From CAYUIS01 sp964444825 (lineage in GTDB: Bacteria > Chloroflexota > Anaerolineae > B4-G1), in NCBI GenBank assembly GCA_964444825.1, contig CAYUIS010000012.1, forward strand, positions 1 to 58,594: DNA of 58,594 bases, in the 5' to 3' direction. The notes below the pieces were generated by a model, which did no database searches, was not told where the DNA came from, and was given only the letters and a program-made list of their open reading frames with translations. A program made the position numbers and the translations under genes. This document shows, one piece after another, positions 14,618-25,600 of this stretch. Within the stretch, counting starts at the first letter, position 1. Each line of letters opens with the position of its first letter.

Positions 14618-16951
14618 ATGAAATACCAAGCCAAACCATTACCTCCCACAGACCTGCCACCACTGCGCACGGTGGGCAAACCACTGCGGCGCGTGGACGC
14701 GCTGGGCAAGGCCACCGGTTCGACCGTGTACGCCGGTGACTTTTCAATGCGGAATATGCTCCACGCCAAGGTGTTCCGCAGCGCCCAACCCTCTGCGCGG
14801 ATCAGACGCCTGGACATCAGTAGGGCACAGGCACTCGACGGGGTGGTCTGCGTCCTGACAGCCGAGGATCTGCCCGGCGCTAAATTGGTTACCGATATGC
14901 CAGGGCAGACCGGACAAGAACGGCGCAAGCGCTCGGACGCGCCGGTCCTAGCTACGGACAGGGTCCGTTTTGCAGGTGAGCCCATCGCCCTAGTAGCGGC
15001 CGAGACGCTCCGAATCGCTGAGCAGGCGCTTGGATTGATCGAGATCGAGTACGAACCGCTGCCGGGCGTGTTCGACCCCCTCGAAGCGAAAGAAGCCGGA
15101 GCGCCGGTTGTGTACGAGCCAGACAACATCGTGTCCCACTGGAAGATCCGGAAGGGCGACATCCAGGCCGGTTTCGCCGTAGCGGACATGGTCCTGCAGA
15201 ACACGTTCCGTGTGCCGTTCATCGACCACGCGTACATTGAGCCGGAGACAGGCGTCGCATGGGTGGATGAGCGGGACGTGATCAACATCCGCGTGTGCAC
15301 CCAGGTGGTGGAGCACTTTCGCAGTATCGCTCGAGCTGTGGGCGTGCCGCACAACAAGATTCACATCCAAGGCACAATGATAGGTGGCGGTTTCGGCGGC
15401 AAGGAGGATATCACCGTCGAGATATTCCTGGCCCTGCTGGCCAAGCATACGCGCCGCCCGGTACGGTTGGAGTACGCCCGGGAGGAGTCGCTGCTGGCCC
15501 ACTCGAAGCGCCATCCTTTTGTCATCACCCATCGCACCGGGGTCAAGAACAACGGCCGTATCACCGCCGCTGAGATCACCATGGTGTCGGACGCCGGCGC
15601 CTATCCCTACCTCAGCCCATACGTGTTGCTCTATGCAACGGTCACGGCGTGCGGGCCTTATCGCGTGGACAACCTCCACGTTGACAGTGCTTCGGTCGCC
15701 ACCAACAACCCCTTCACGAGCGCCTTTCGTGGTTTCGGCGTCCCGCAGGCCTGTTTAGCCCACGAGCAGCAGATGGACGAGATCGCCACAGCGCTCGATA
15801 TGGATCCATTGGATGTGCGCCGCATCAACTACCTCAAGACCGGTGACCGGAACTCTACCGGACAGGAGATCACGAGCGCCGTATGGCTGGAGGAGACGGC
15901 CACGCGGGCTCTCGAAGCGTTGGGTGAGCAGACGCCAGATGACGGTCCGATCAAAGTGGGACAGGGTTTTGCGTCCTATATGCAGAGCTATGGCCGCATC
16001 ACGTGGTTTCACGACACCTCCCGGGCCTGGGTCGGCATCGAGATGGATGGCAGCGTAGTGATCCGCTGCGGCGTGCCCGACCTGGGAGGCGGCCAGGTGA
16101 ACAGCCTGTGCCAGATCGCCGCCGAGATACTGGGTGTGTCGCTGGAAGATGTCACGATCTATAGCACCGACTCGGCATTGACCCCATTGGCAGGTACGAC
16201 GACGGCCACCCGCCAACTGTACATGTCAGGCAACGCGGTCTTTCAGGCGGCCAGCGCTGTGCGCGAGGTCCTTCTCGACCGCGCCTCCAAACACTTTGAG
16301 GAGCAGCCCGACGACCTGGATATGGCCGATGGGGAGGTGTTTGTCAAGAACAACCCGAACGACTCGCTCCCGCTGGCGGATCTGGTCGCGATGTGCGCTG
16401 CCGAGGGTCTGCCACTCTCAAACCTGGCCCTCTTCAAGGCCCCCTTTAATGCCACCCTCAACCCCGATGATCTCCAGGGAGACGTCTTTCCCGATTTCAC
16501 CTTTGGCGCCCACGCTGTTGAGGTAGCGGTCGATACGGAAACCGGGGAGATCACCTTGCTCAAGAGCGTCGCGTGCCACGACGTTGGCCGGGCCATCAAC
16601 CCCGTGGCTGTCGAGGGACAGATCCAGGGTGGCGGCGCCCAGGGCTTGGGATATGCCCTGATGGAGGAGGTACAGGTAGAGGACGGCATGATCCAAACGC
16701 CCTCGCTGTCCGAGTACCTAATCCCCACATCCAACGACATCCCCATCACCGAGGCGATCATCCTGGAATCGGGAACCGGTGTGGGGCCCTTTGGGGCCAA
16801 GGGTATCGGCGAACCCGCTCTCACGCCCGCCGCGCCAGCGGTCGCGAACGCCGTCGCAAACGCCATTGGGACGCGCATCTATGAATTGCCACTGACCCCG
16901 GAGCGGGTGCTGGCAGCGCGCGACCGCGCCGTCAAGGGAACGGGGACGTGA
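14618..16951 (+). CDS. Molybdenum hydroxylase (xanthine dehydrogenase family), molybdopterin-binding large subunit, copy 2
   Basis: A 777-residue large subunit with canonical motifs: VGKPLRRVDALGKATG at the N-terminus, GGGFGGKED (about 256-264), AFRGFGVPQ (about 369) and the catalytic glutamate in GAKGIGEPALTP (E732). These resemble purine or aromatic N-heterocycle/aldehyde hydroxylases more closely than copy 1 does. The true substrate is unknown. With the two preceding genes it makes a complete FAD/2Fe-2S/Moco enzyme. The ATG at 14618 is preferred over upstream in-frame codons because AGAGGA precedes it and the homologous N-terminus starts here. It ends the long + strand run; no cofactor insertion factor (XdhC/CoxF type) is seen nearby. 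Confidence 0.92.
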   Translation: MKYQAKPLPPTDLPPLRTVGKPLRRVDALGKATGSTVYAGDFSMRNMLHAKVFRSAQPSARIRRLDISRAQALDGVVCVLTAEDLPGAKLVTDMPGQTGQERRKRSDAPVLATDRVRFAGEPIALVAAETLRIAEQALGLIEIEYEPLPGVFDPLEAKEAGAPVVYEPDNIVSHWKIRKGDIQAGFAVADMVLQNTFRVPFIDHAYIEPETGVAWVDERDVINIRVCTQVVEHFRSIARAVGVPHNKIHIQGTMIGGGFGGKEDITVEIFLALLAKHTRRPVRLEYAREESLLAHSKRHPFVITHRTGVKNNGRITAAEITMVSDAGAYPYLSPYVLLYATVTACGPYRVDNLHVDSASVATNNPFTSAFRGFGVPQACLAHEQQMDEIATALDMDPLDVRRINYLKTGDRNSTGQEITSAVWLEETATRALEALGEQTPDDGPIKVGQGFASYMQSYGRITWFHDTSRAWVGIEMDGSVVIRCGVPDLGGGQVNSLCQIAAEILGVSLEDVTIYSTDSALTPLAGTTTATRQLYMSGNAVFQAASAVREVLLDRASKHFEEQPDDLDMADGEVFVKNNPNDSLPLADLVAMCAAEGLPLSNLALFKAPFNATLNPDDLQGDVFPDFTFGAHAVEVAVDTETGEITLLKSVACHDVGRAINPVAVEGQIQGGGAQGLGYALMEEVQVEDGMIQTPSLSEYLIPTSNDIPITEAIILESGTGVGPFGAKGIGEPALTPAAPAVANAVANAIGTRIYELPLTPERVLAARDRAVKGTGT

Positions 16952-17004
16952 GCAATCATCACGAACGCCGGTAAAACTGCAACAGAGCCGTAACCGAAGT
17001 GTAA

Positions 17005-17032
17005 TTCTAGCGCCAGCCAGTAAGAGTATAAT
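17005..17032 (+). promoter_or_regulatory. Possible promoter upstream of the DUF4956 gene
   Basis: A perfect TATAAT lies at 17027-17032 with a weak -35 (TTCTAG, 17005-17010) 16 bp upstream, in the 149-bp space between the molybdenum hydroxylase and the membrane protein gene. It would start the surface-protein operon separately. Confidence 0.4.
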
Positions 17033-17100
17033 AGTAGGGAAAACCGCCGTACGATTCTCGCCTGCATAGTAGCCGGTACGCCGATTCAGGATGGTTTCCG

Positions 17101-17841
17101 ATGAATGTGTTCCCAAACTACTATGCCATTCCTTCTATTAGCCAAGAGATCTCGTTTCTTGGCTCCGGTGAAATCTTCGCAAACCTGACAGTGGCGTTGG
17201 TCTGTGGTATGCTCATCACGCTCTTTTATCGGTGGACGAACAGGCGGTCAGACTATTCTCCAACGTTTACCAGCTCTCTGGTTGCACTCTCGATGATCAC
17301 CACCATCGTCATCACGGTGATCGGAAACAACCTGGCCCGCGCCTTCGGACTTGTGGGCGCTCTAGCTATCGTGCGGTTCCGTATGGCTGTCAAGGACATG
17401 CAGGATATCATCTTTGTCTTCTTTGCCCTGGCAATGGGTATGGCGGCGGGGGTAGGCATGCTCCTGACAACCGTCGGAGGGACGATATTCATCGGCGTCA
17501 TCATACTCCTCCTCTCACAGTTGCATGGTGCTTCACCGAGGAGACGGGAGTTCGCACTTCAATTCTCCTCCACATGGTCCGGGGAATCTGGAGAGAACAA
17601 CCCCCCATACTGGCAAACCTTGGAGAAGCACTGCAAGCGCCACGAACTCATCAGAGTGAAGTCCTCCAACAATGGAGACACGCTTGTGCTCTCCTTCTCC
17701 ATCGCTCTCAAGAGCGACACGAGTGAAGAACTCGCCCGCGAACTTGAGCAGATAGCAGGTGTTAGTCGAGTCTTCCTTACGAAGAACGGTCTAAACCCAC
17801 GCCAACGTCGTAAACCCCGCAAGAAGAGCAAGCCAGGATGA
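17101..17841 (+). CDS. DUF4956 family membrane protein
   Basis: A 246-residue protein with hydrophobic segments at about 28-45, 60-78 and 100-140. It carries the family-typical stretch AFGLVGALAIVRFRMAVKD, followed by a soluble C-terminal domain (about 150-225) and a very basic tail. No enzymatic residues are known to me. DUF4956 proteins are often encoded beside CotH kinase-like and VTC (polyphosphate polymerase-like) proteins. Here the stop overlaps the start of a CotH-containing protein by four bases, while a VTC gene is missing. It probably acts in the membrane with those secreted proteins; the exact role is unknown. Confidence 0.82.
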   Translation: MNVFPNYYAIPSISQEISFLGSGEIFANLTVALVCGMLITLFYRWTNRRSDYSPTFTSSLVALSMITTIVITVIGNNLARAFGLVGALAIVRFRMAVKDMQDIIFVFFALAMGMAAGVGMLLTTVGGTIFIGVIILLLSQLHGASPRRREFALQFSSTWSGESGENNPPYWQTLEKHCKRHELIRVKSSNNGDTLVLSFSIALKSDTSEELARELEQIAGVSRVFLTKNGLNPRQRRKPRKKSKPG

Positions 17842-20800
17842 GAGCCCTACGTCTCTGGCAGGCATCAGTTCTGGGCCTTGGACTGGCTGTCGTGCTGTTG
17901 TCGGTTCTAACTCACCATGCATCTCGCGCGCAGGCCAACCCGAACATCTACTTCGTGCGAGAAGGGACCGCCGGGGATTGCCTCTCCGTCACTACTCCCT
18001 GCAGCAGCGTTCAGTACGCCATCCATCTGGCTGTCACCTCCGGTGACGAGGTGCATGTAGCCGGCGGCACATACACCGAGAACCTAGCCATCACCCACAG
18101 TGTCAAGTTACAGGGAGGGTGGAACATCTCCTTCACGGTGCAGAACCCCGCCAGCACCCCGACCATCCTCGACGGCGACGCCGTCACCCATAACGTGCGC
18201 GTCAATGGTGAACCACCGACGAACATCACTATAGAGAACCTGACCCTACGCAATGGCAACGATGGGATCCACATCAGTCGTGGGAACGTAGTAGTAGAGA
18301 GCTGCACCATCCGAGACAGCGTGGAACAGGGCATCGAGATCGACGGCGGCACAGTGCTCATCTCCGGCACCCGGATTCTGACCGCCTGGCAAGGCATCGA
18401 GGTAAACAGTGGCACCGTTCACGCTGCGGACGTGCACATCGCGCACACCAGTGGGGAAGGCCTACTCATCAAGACAGGTAGTACGATCACGATCACCGAG
18501 AGCACCATCGAGGATTGCCTGGATCAAGGCGTGCAGGTGGACCGAGGCAGTTTGTGGCTGTTCGACAGTCTGATCCACGACACAGGGGGGAACGGTATCC
18601 ACGCTGAGGGCGGCTCTACCTCCATTGTCAGTAGCACAGTTCACACCACGCTGGCCGACGGTATACACGTTAGCGGCACGCACGTCATCAGCGGCAACCT
18701 GGTCTATGACACCCCTGGACAAGGCATCTATGCCCAGGGCTACGATGAGCCTCTTTTCCTGATCAACAACACCGTGCGCGACGCCGCGGGCGACGGTATC
18801 CGTGCCGATGGCCGCCTGACGGTCACCGTCCAGGGCAACACGGTCTACAGCACCGGCCAAGACGGCGTGAACGCGACTGGCAGTACCATCACCGTCACAT
18901 CCAACGCCGTGAGCCAGTGCAGAGGCGACGGCATCCGAGCTAGCGGCGGCGGGAGTGTGCATATCGCGGCCAACTGGATATTGAGCAACCTCATCGGTGT
19001 CGCCGTCCATGGTCCAACCATGCCCATGAGTACACTTACTGCAAGTGCTGTGCCGGCATTCACAATCGCCAACAACATGATCGGGGATCACATCACCGTC
19101 AGCGTCGAGTTGACCGGCACGGGCACTGCTTTCGTCGCTCACAACACCCTCGTTGGTGGCAGTCTGGGGAGGCAGGGGACTGGTCTAGCTGTTCTGGGAC
19201 CGTTGACGGTCACTGCCGTCAACAACATTGTCGTCAGTCACTCGGTAGGCATCACGGCGGGGGCAGGAGCAGTATTGAGCGCCAGCCACACGCTGCTGTG
19301 GGGCAACGCCAACGACCCGACCAGCGGTACCGTCGCTCTTCTCGCCCCACCCCTGTTCGTGGCCCCTGCACGGCAGAACTACCACCTTCACGCCCAGTCG
19401 CTCGCGGTTGACGCGGGAATCGAGGCTGGCATATTCACCGATGTCGATGGCGATCCACGTTCCCTGGACACACACCCCGATATCGGCGCAGACGAGGTCA
19501 GGATTCACGCTAGCTATCTGCCTCTCATCCTGAGACCTCCCCCGCCTCCCCCGTCCTTCGCCCCTATTTACCATCTACGCGCCGACCCCAACGACCTGGA
19601 CTGGTTGGCACAGGAACCCTACCGGGACGAGACAGTCCCTGCCACATTCTGCGCTGCTTCAGCTCCAGGAGAGTCCAGAAGGAGGTGTTGGGATGTGGAC
19701 ATTCGCTACCGGGGCGACACCGCTCGTACAATGCCCAAGAAATCGTGGAAAGTCTTCTTTCCCAGCTCCGACCCCTTTCAAAGTCAGAATGGCATCTCCT
19801 ACGAACTTAACCTCAACGCTGATTACGTAGACCAGGCTCTGCTACGCAGCTATATCGGCTACGACCTCTTCGCCCGTGTGGGGGTGCCCACCCCACTCGC
19901 AGGTTACGCCCGCCTGTACATCAATGACGAATACTACGGCCTCTTCTCCGAAGTCGAGCAGGTTGACGAACGCTTTCTCCATCGCAATGGCATTGAGATG
20001 CACGGCAACTTATACAAGCCATTCTACGGCCCCTTGGGCTTGGAAGCAAACGACTGGTGGTATAGCTATCACTATCCGAAGAAGACCAATCGACAGAGCG
20101 GTCACGAGGACCTGGTCACCCTCATCGAATTGACAAACAACACGCCCGATGAACAGTTCCCCGGTGCCATCGCAGAAGTACTCGACGTCAACAGCTGGCT
20201 CGACTGGTACGCCGTCAACACTCTCATCGGCAACTTTGAGATGACGAACAAGAACTACTACATCTACCACGATTTCAGCAGTGCTCGGTGGACGATTTTG
20301 CCGTGGGATGTGGACATCTCTTTTGGACACAATGAAGGAAACCCCTACGGGCTTTTCGACCGGGACATCAGTTGGAACAACCCTATTGACATCGGCGCCG
20401 ATCCGGCGGGGAAGCACAACTTCCTGATCGAACGCATGATGGATATGCCGGAGTTCCGTTTCTACCACTGCCGCCTGCTGACGGAAATGATGGCCGACGA
20501 CTTCAGCCCTGCTGAGATGTTCTGGCGCATCGACAAGACCTACGCTCAGATATACGACGCAGCCATAGCCGACCCCAACCGCTGGCGACCGGAACTGGAG
20601 GGGGATCCCGGCTTTGAGGATGGACCGGACGAACTGAAGACCTACATCGCCAATCGCATTGAGTTCCTTGAGGGAGAGATGATCAGTTTCTGCCCGATCC
20701 TGCAGGTCCCTCTCACCATAAATGAGCTTATGGCCGACAATAGCAGCACCATCGCTGATGAAGGTGGCGACTACGATGACTGGATCGAGATTCACAACCG

Positions 20801-22655
20801 TAGCTCCACGCTGACCTGGGACCTGGGCGGGATGTACCTAACCGATATCTTGAGCGAACCGACGAAGTGGCGTTTTCCTGACCACACGCTCATCCCACCG
20901 GATGGCACGCTCCTCATCTGGACCGATGGTGAGGGGAGTGAGGGACCATTACACGCCAGCTTCACGCTGGACGCGGGCGGTGGTCAGATCGGCCTTTTCG
21001 ACCGGGACGTCTTCAGCAACGCCGCCATTTCGGTGCTGAACTATGGGGCCCAGTCAGCCGATGTCTCCTACGGGCGGCTGCCCGACGGCGGTGAGACCTT
21101 TCAGTTCTTCGCCACCCCCACCCCCAGATGGCTCAACCAAGGTCAACCGCCCCTTATCAGCGGAACGGCTCACGAGCCAATCCTGCCCAATGGAAGCGAC
21201 ACCGTCAACGTCACGTCGAAAATCACCGACGAGGCAGCCGTCATCGCCACCTTGTGGTACCGTACCTCCGCGCCCGGGGCACAGCCGCCGGATTATCAAT
21301 CCACCCAGATGATCGCTGGTGGTGGCAACCTCTACACTGGCAGCATCCCCGCTCGAGCCGATGGCACGTGGGTGGAGTATCACGTCGAGGCAGAGAACGT
21401 GGTGGGGATGGTGAGCGTGGATCGTCCCGGCTGGCCCCAGGGAGACTATCGCTACATCGTCGGCTGGCACCACCCACCGATCTACATCAACGAGTTGATG
21501 GCCATCAACTCTCGCACACAGGAGGATGAGGCAGGCGAAACCGACGACTGGCTCGAACTCTACAACGCTGGGCCGGTGGCAATTGACATGGGAGGCATGT
21601 ATCTCAGCGACAACATTGATAGCGCCACCTCATATATGATTCCCGCCGGCACGATCATCCCCGCTGGGGGCTACCTCATTCTGTGGGCCGATGGCGATGG
21701 CACAGGAGTACATCTCAACTTCAAACTGTCCGGCGCAGGGGAGTACGTGGGGCTGTTCGACAGCCAGGCCAATTACTATTCGCCGATTGACGCGGTCTAC
21801 TTCAATCCGCAGACGGCAGACATCTCCTGGGGACGCTTCCCGGATGGCAGCGACAAATGGCACGCTATGGCCACTCCCACCCCAGGTGACGCAAACCGAT
21901 TGCTCCCGCCTGAGTTTCCGCAAGTGACGCGTACACCCACCTGGCCTGATACGGGGGAAACCGTGACTGTCACCGCCATCATAACCGCCGGGAGCCCGAA
22001 TATATCCGCCACTCTCTGGTACGACGCTGGAAGCAGCTTTCAGGCAATTCCGATGACACCCGTCAGCGATGGGACAACATGGCAGGTTTTCCTGCCGGCA
22101 CAGTCTGCGGGCACGATCGTACAGTACTACCTGGAAGCGGTAGACAGCATGGGGCAGGAGACGCTTCACCCTCCAGCCGCGCCCGCAGCTTTGTACCGCT
22201 ATAAGGTCGGCTACGTCCCTCCGAGCGTGCTCATCAACGAATTCTTGGCCGCCAACGTCAGCGTCAACCAGGACGAAGCGGGGGAGTACGACGACTGGAT
22301 AGAGCTGTACAACGGAGGTGCGGTCACAGTCACGTTGGACGGGATGCACCTTACCGACGACCTGGCCGAGCCGGCGAAGTGGCAATTCCCCACCGGGACG
22401 GCCATCCCCCCAGGTGACTACCTGCTGGTATGGTGCGACGGGCGCATAGGACAGGGGCCGCTGCACGCCGACTTCAAACTGGATCGAGACGGGGAGATGA
22501 TCGGTCTCTTCGATACCGTTGCCCATGATCTGGTACCTCTCGACTGGATCGCTTTCGGCCCACAGCAGACAGACGTCTCATATGGCCGACAGCCGGATGG
22601 GGCCGACATCTGGGTTTTCCTAGCTCCTCCGACACCAGGGACGAGCAATGAGTAG
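17838..22655 (+). CDS. Secreted beta-helix / CotH kinase-like / lamin-tail-domain protein
   Basis: A 1605-residue exported protein. A signal peptide (about 1-36) is followed by a right-handed beta-helix of many short repeats (about 45-550) and an internal ASYLPLILRPPPPPP segment (about 557-570). A CotH-type domain (about 576-955) has RYRGDTARTMPKKSWKVFF and the metal/catalytic-like PWDVDISFG (about 822-830). Three lamin-tail domains start at about 960, 1216 and 1464, each with INExxAxNxxxxxDEAGEYDDWIELYN, separated by Ig-like modules. CotH proteins in Bacillus are secreted kinases of spore-coat proteins, and lamin-tail domains occur widely in surface proteins. The internal YLPL motif equals the C-terminal tail of neighbouring proteins, so the protein looks like a fusion of a complete beta-helix protein to a CotH protein. 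Function is unproven. Confidence 0.85.
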   Translation: MRALRLWQASVLGLGLAVVLLSVLTHHASRAQANPNIYFVREGTAGDCLSVTTPCSSVQYAIHLAVTSGDEVHVAGGTYTENLAITHSVKLQGGWNISFTVQNPASTPTILDGDAVTHNVRVNGEPPTNITIENLTLRNGNDGIHISRGNVVVESCTIRDSVEQGIEIDGGTVLISGTRILTAWQGIEVNSGTVHAADVHIAHTSGEGLLIKTGSTITITESTIEDCLDQGVQVDRGSLWLFDSLIHDTGGNGIHAEGGSTSIVSSTVHTTLADGIHVSGTHVISGNLVYDTPGQGIYAQGYDEPLFLINNTVRDAAGDGIRADGRLTVTVQGNTVYSTGQDGVNATGSTITVTSNAVSQCRGDGIRASGGGSVHIAANWILSNLIGVAVHGPTMPMSTLTASAVPAFTIANNMIGDHITVSVELTGTGTAFVAHNTLVGGSLGRQGTGLAVLGPLTVTAVNNIVVSHSVGITAGAGAVLSASHTLLWGNANDPTSGTVALLAPPLFVAPARQNYHLHAQSLAVDAGIEAGIFTDVDGDPRSLDTHPDIGADEVRIHASYLPLILRPPPPPPSFAPIYHLRADPNDLDWLAQEPYRDETVPATFCAASAPGESRRRCWDVDIRYRGDTARTMPKKSWKVFFPSSDPFQSQNGISYELNLNADYVDQALLRSYIGYDLFARVGVPTPLAGYARLYINDEYYGLFSEVEQVDERFLHRNGIEMHGNLYKPFYGPLGLEANDWWYSYHYPKKTNRQSGHEDLVTLIELTNNTPDEQFPGAIAEVLDVNSWLDWYAVNTLIGNFEMTNKNYYIYHDFSSARWTILPWDVDISFGHNEGNPYGLFDRDISWNNPIDIGADPAGKHNFLIERMMDMPEFRFYHCRLLTEMMADDFSPAEMFWRIDKTYAQIYDAAIADPNRWRPELEGDPGFEDGPDELKTYIANRIEFLEGEMISFCPILQVPLTINELMADNSSTIADEGGDYDDWIEIHNRSSTLTWDLGGMYLTDILSEPTKWRFPDHTLIPPDGTLLIWTDGEGSEGPLHASFTLDAGGGQIGLFDRDVFSNAAISVLNYGAQSADVSYGRLPDGGETFQFFATPTPRWLNQGQPPLISGTAHEPILPNGSDTVNVTSKITDEAAVIATLWYRTSAPGAQPPDYQSTQMIAGGGNLYTGSIPARADGTWVEYHVEAENVVGMVSVDRPGWPQGDYRYIVGWHHPPIYINELMAINSRTQEDEAGETDDWLELYNAGPVAIDMGGMYLSDNIDSATSYMIPAGTIIPAGGYLILWADGDGTGVHLNFKLSGAGEYVGLFDSQANYYSPIDAVYFNPQTADISWGRFPDGSDKWHAMATPTPGDANRLLPPEFPQVTRTPTWPDTGETVTVTAIITAGSPNISATLWYDAGSSFQAIPMTPVSDGTTWQVFLPAQSAGTIVQYYLEAVDSMGQETLHPPAAPAALYRYKVGYVPPSVLINEFLAANVSVNQDEAGEYDDWIELYNGGAVTVTLDGMHLTDDLAEPAKWQFPTGTAIPPGDYLLVWCDGRIGQGPLHADFKLDRDGEMIGLFDTVAHDLVPLDWIAFGPQQTDVSYGRQPDGADIWVFLAPPTPGTSNE

Positions 22656-25600
22656 AACTCTAAATCCCAAACCCCAAACCCTAAACCCCAAGTGGCTCAT
22701 TGGGGCCATTGTCCAATTATCATTTGTCATTTGTTGTTGGTCATTGATCACCGGTTATGGGCTAGTGGCTGTAGCGGCAGCCCCATCCGGTCCCCAAATC
22801 ATCATCAACGAAATCCAATACCACCCCGCTTCCGACGATCACGCCGAGGAGTACATCGAACTCTACAACGCTGACTCCACCGAGGTTGACCTCTCTGGCT
22901 GGCAGTTCACCGACGCCATCCTGTACACTTTCCCGCCTGGCGTCTCGATTCCACCCGGTGGATACGTCGTCGTCGGGCACGATCCGGCCACAGTCGAGGC
23001 CGTATACGGCATCAGCGGCGTACTGGGCCCCTTCACGAGCGGCAGTCTATCCAATAGTGGTGAGAGGGTGGCGATCGAGGACGGTCTGAGCGGCCTAGTG
23101 GATGAGGTCACCTACGACGACCATCACCCCTGGCCGAGATCGCCCGACGGCAGAGGTCCCTCACTCGAACTGATCAACCCGGCTTTCGGAAACGACAATC
23201 CTTGCTCTTGGGGAGCCAGCCAGCCGACAGATACCAGCCTGGGCACTCCTGGCACACAGAACAGCGTCTACTCGCCCGACAACATTCCCCCCTGCATCAT
23301 AGACGTGACACATACGCCAGTCTTCCCTACTTCCAGCCAACCGGTAACCATCACAGCGATGGTGGACGACAACAGCGAGGTTATGGCCGTGACGGTTCAC
23401 TACCGCCCTGAAGAAGCGACCTACTATGCGACGCTACCGATGGTGGACGATGGTACCGGTGCAGACCCGGTCGCTGGCGATCTCCTATACACCACCGTCG
23501 TCCCGGCCTACGCCGACGGGCAATACGTCGAGTTCTACGTCACCGCGATCGATGACGGCGGAGCGGAGCAGCTTATGCCGAATGGTGCGCCGACCTTTAC
23601 CTCCGACGAGACTGGGTTACCCGTCACCATCAGTTACCTTTACCAGGTCGAGGACACCCCACCCAACAGCGCGCTCCCCATATACCGCCTCATCATGACG
23701 GGGGAAAACTGGAATGAACTGACCACACGTGACCTTTTCTCCGACGTCCTCCTGGATGCGACCTTCGTCTACTCCCAAGAAGTCTTCTACAACGTCGGCG
23801 TGCGCTACCGGGGTGAGAGCACTCGCAACATCTGGCCCCGCCCCTACCGTATCAAGTTCCGCGACGAACACGAGTTCGAGGACCGAGAGCGGGTCAACCT
23901 GGTGAGTGACGAACTGGGGCGAGAGGCGCTATCCCACGACCTGTTTCAGCGCGTGGGGCTACCGGCCCCCAACACCCGCTTTGTGACGTTCTACATCAAC
24001 GAGAACCGACAGGGAGACTACCTCGACATCGAGCAGGTGGATAATGATTTCCTGGAAGCACGCTTCCCAGACAACGACAGTGGCAACCTCTACCGTGGTT
24101 TCGATGGGGCCGATCTGAGCTATCGTGGCTCCGACCCCGACAACTACCGCCCCTACTACCTCAAGAAGAATAACGAGGATGCTGACGATTACTCCGACGT
24201 CATCGCGCTGACCGACGCGCTCACCAACAGCCCTGACGAGACTTTCCGTGCCGAGGCGGAAGCGGTGGCTGACATGCGTCAGTGGCTGCACTGGTTCGCC
24301 GTCCAGGCAGTGCTGAATAACCATGAGGGGGCACTGTGGTTGGGGCATGGTGACGACTACTTCCTCTACCACCGCCCGTCCGACGATCGCTTCATCCTCA
24401 TTTCCTGGGACCACGATTTCACCTTCGTGTTTCCCGATCAGGGCATCTGGCTGCCCAACTGGTATGCTAGCGAAATTGTGCAACGCATCCTTAACTACCC
24501 AGACTTCACCCGCTGGTACTACCAGGACATCGGCAGCATCGCGGCAAATGAATTCTCGGTGGCGGAGATGTACCCGCGCATAGATGCCTTGCCTGACGTG
24601 GTGAGCGGAGACCGGAACGAACTCAAGCAGTACGTCACCTCACGCATCCCGAAATTGAACGCCGAGATACCCAGCACGAGGCTTTCCATCGGTACCAACG
24701 GGGGAGCGGATTTCGCCACGCCTCAGAGAGAGATAACGCTGGAGGGAGAGTGCTCACCCTTGCGCGACGTCCACGTCAATGGGATCTTAGAGCGGGTGCA
24801 ATATCCGACGGCGACGACCTGGCATTACACCAGCACGCTTTGGACGCGAGACAACGTCTTCGTCATCACGGACGGACTGCACACCCGCAGGATCACGGTC
24901 TATTGGGACACCTTCCACGGAGGCACGCTGACCGAGGATACCACGCTCATAACCAGCAAGTACCCGTACTCCATCAATGAGGACATCGTCGTCCCGGCAG
25001 GTGTTACGCTGACCATCGAGCCAGGCGCGACACTCCAGTTCCAGACGGATCGGCATCTGCGCGTGAATGAAGGGGGACGGCTGCTGGCCGAAGGGGCCAG
25101 CGCCTTGCCTATCGTCTTCACCCGCCAGGGCGATGACTACTGGGGCGGGATATTGCTCGACCGCACCCAAGCGGATAACCGCATCACCCACGCGGTGATC
25201 GAATACACCCACGAAGTGATCCCCACCCCACCCACCCACGGTATCTCAGCCTATGGCGCGCGCATTACCGTTGCCGACAGCGTGATCCGGCATACCAGCA
25301 ATAGCGGAGGCGTCCGGGCCTATCCCTGGGGAGGTAACGGGCCGACGCTCTACCTGCTGCGCAACAAGATCACCGACATCCAAGGCGACGCGGTACGCGC
25401 TACCAGCGGCTACGTTCTGATCCAGGGCAACACAATTTACGACATCGGGGGTATCTCGACAACAGCTGGCATCGTAATAAGTGATGCCATCTCGTTAGCT
25501 ACACTGCTCGACAACCGCATTCACGATATCCCCGGCGACTGCCTCGACCTGAACCGCTCATCGGCAGTCATCGAGCGTAACTACGTACACCACTGCGGCG

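Noticed and set aside
14618..16951. Second molybdenum hydroxylase as aerobic CO dehydrogenase (CoxMSL)
   Set aside because: The subunit set fits, but the CSFR-type active-site loop of form I CoxL is missing; the segment reads AFRGFG.
22661..22691. Telomere-like CCCTAAA repeat as a sign of eukaryotic DNA
   Set aside because: Only four irregular units, embedded between bacterial-style overlapping genes with no introns.
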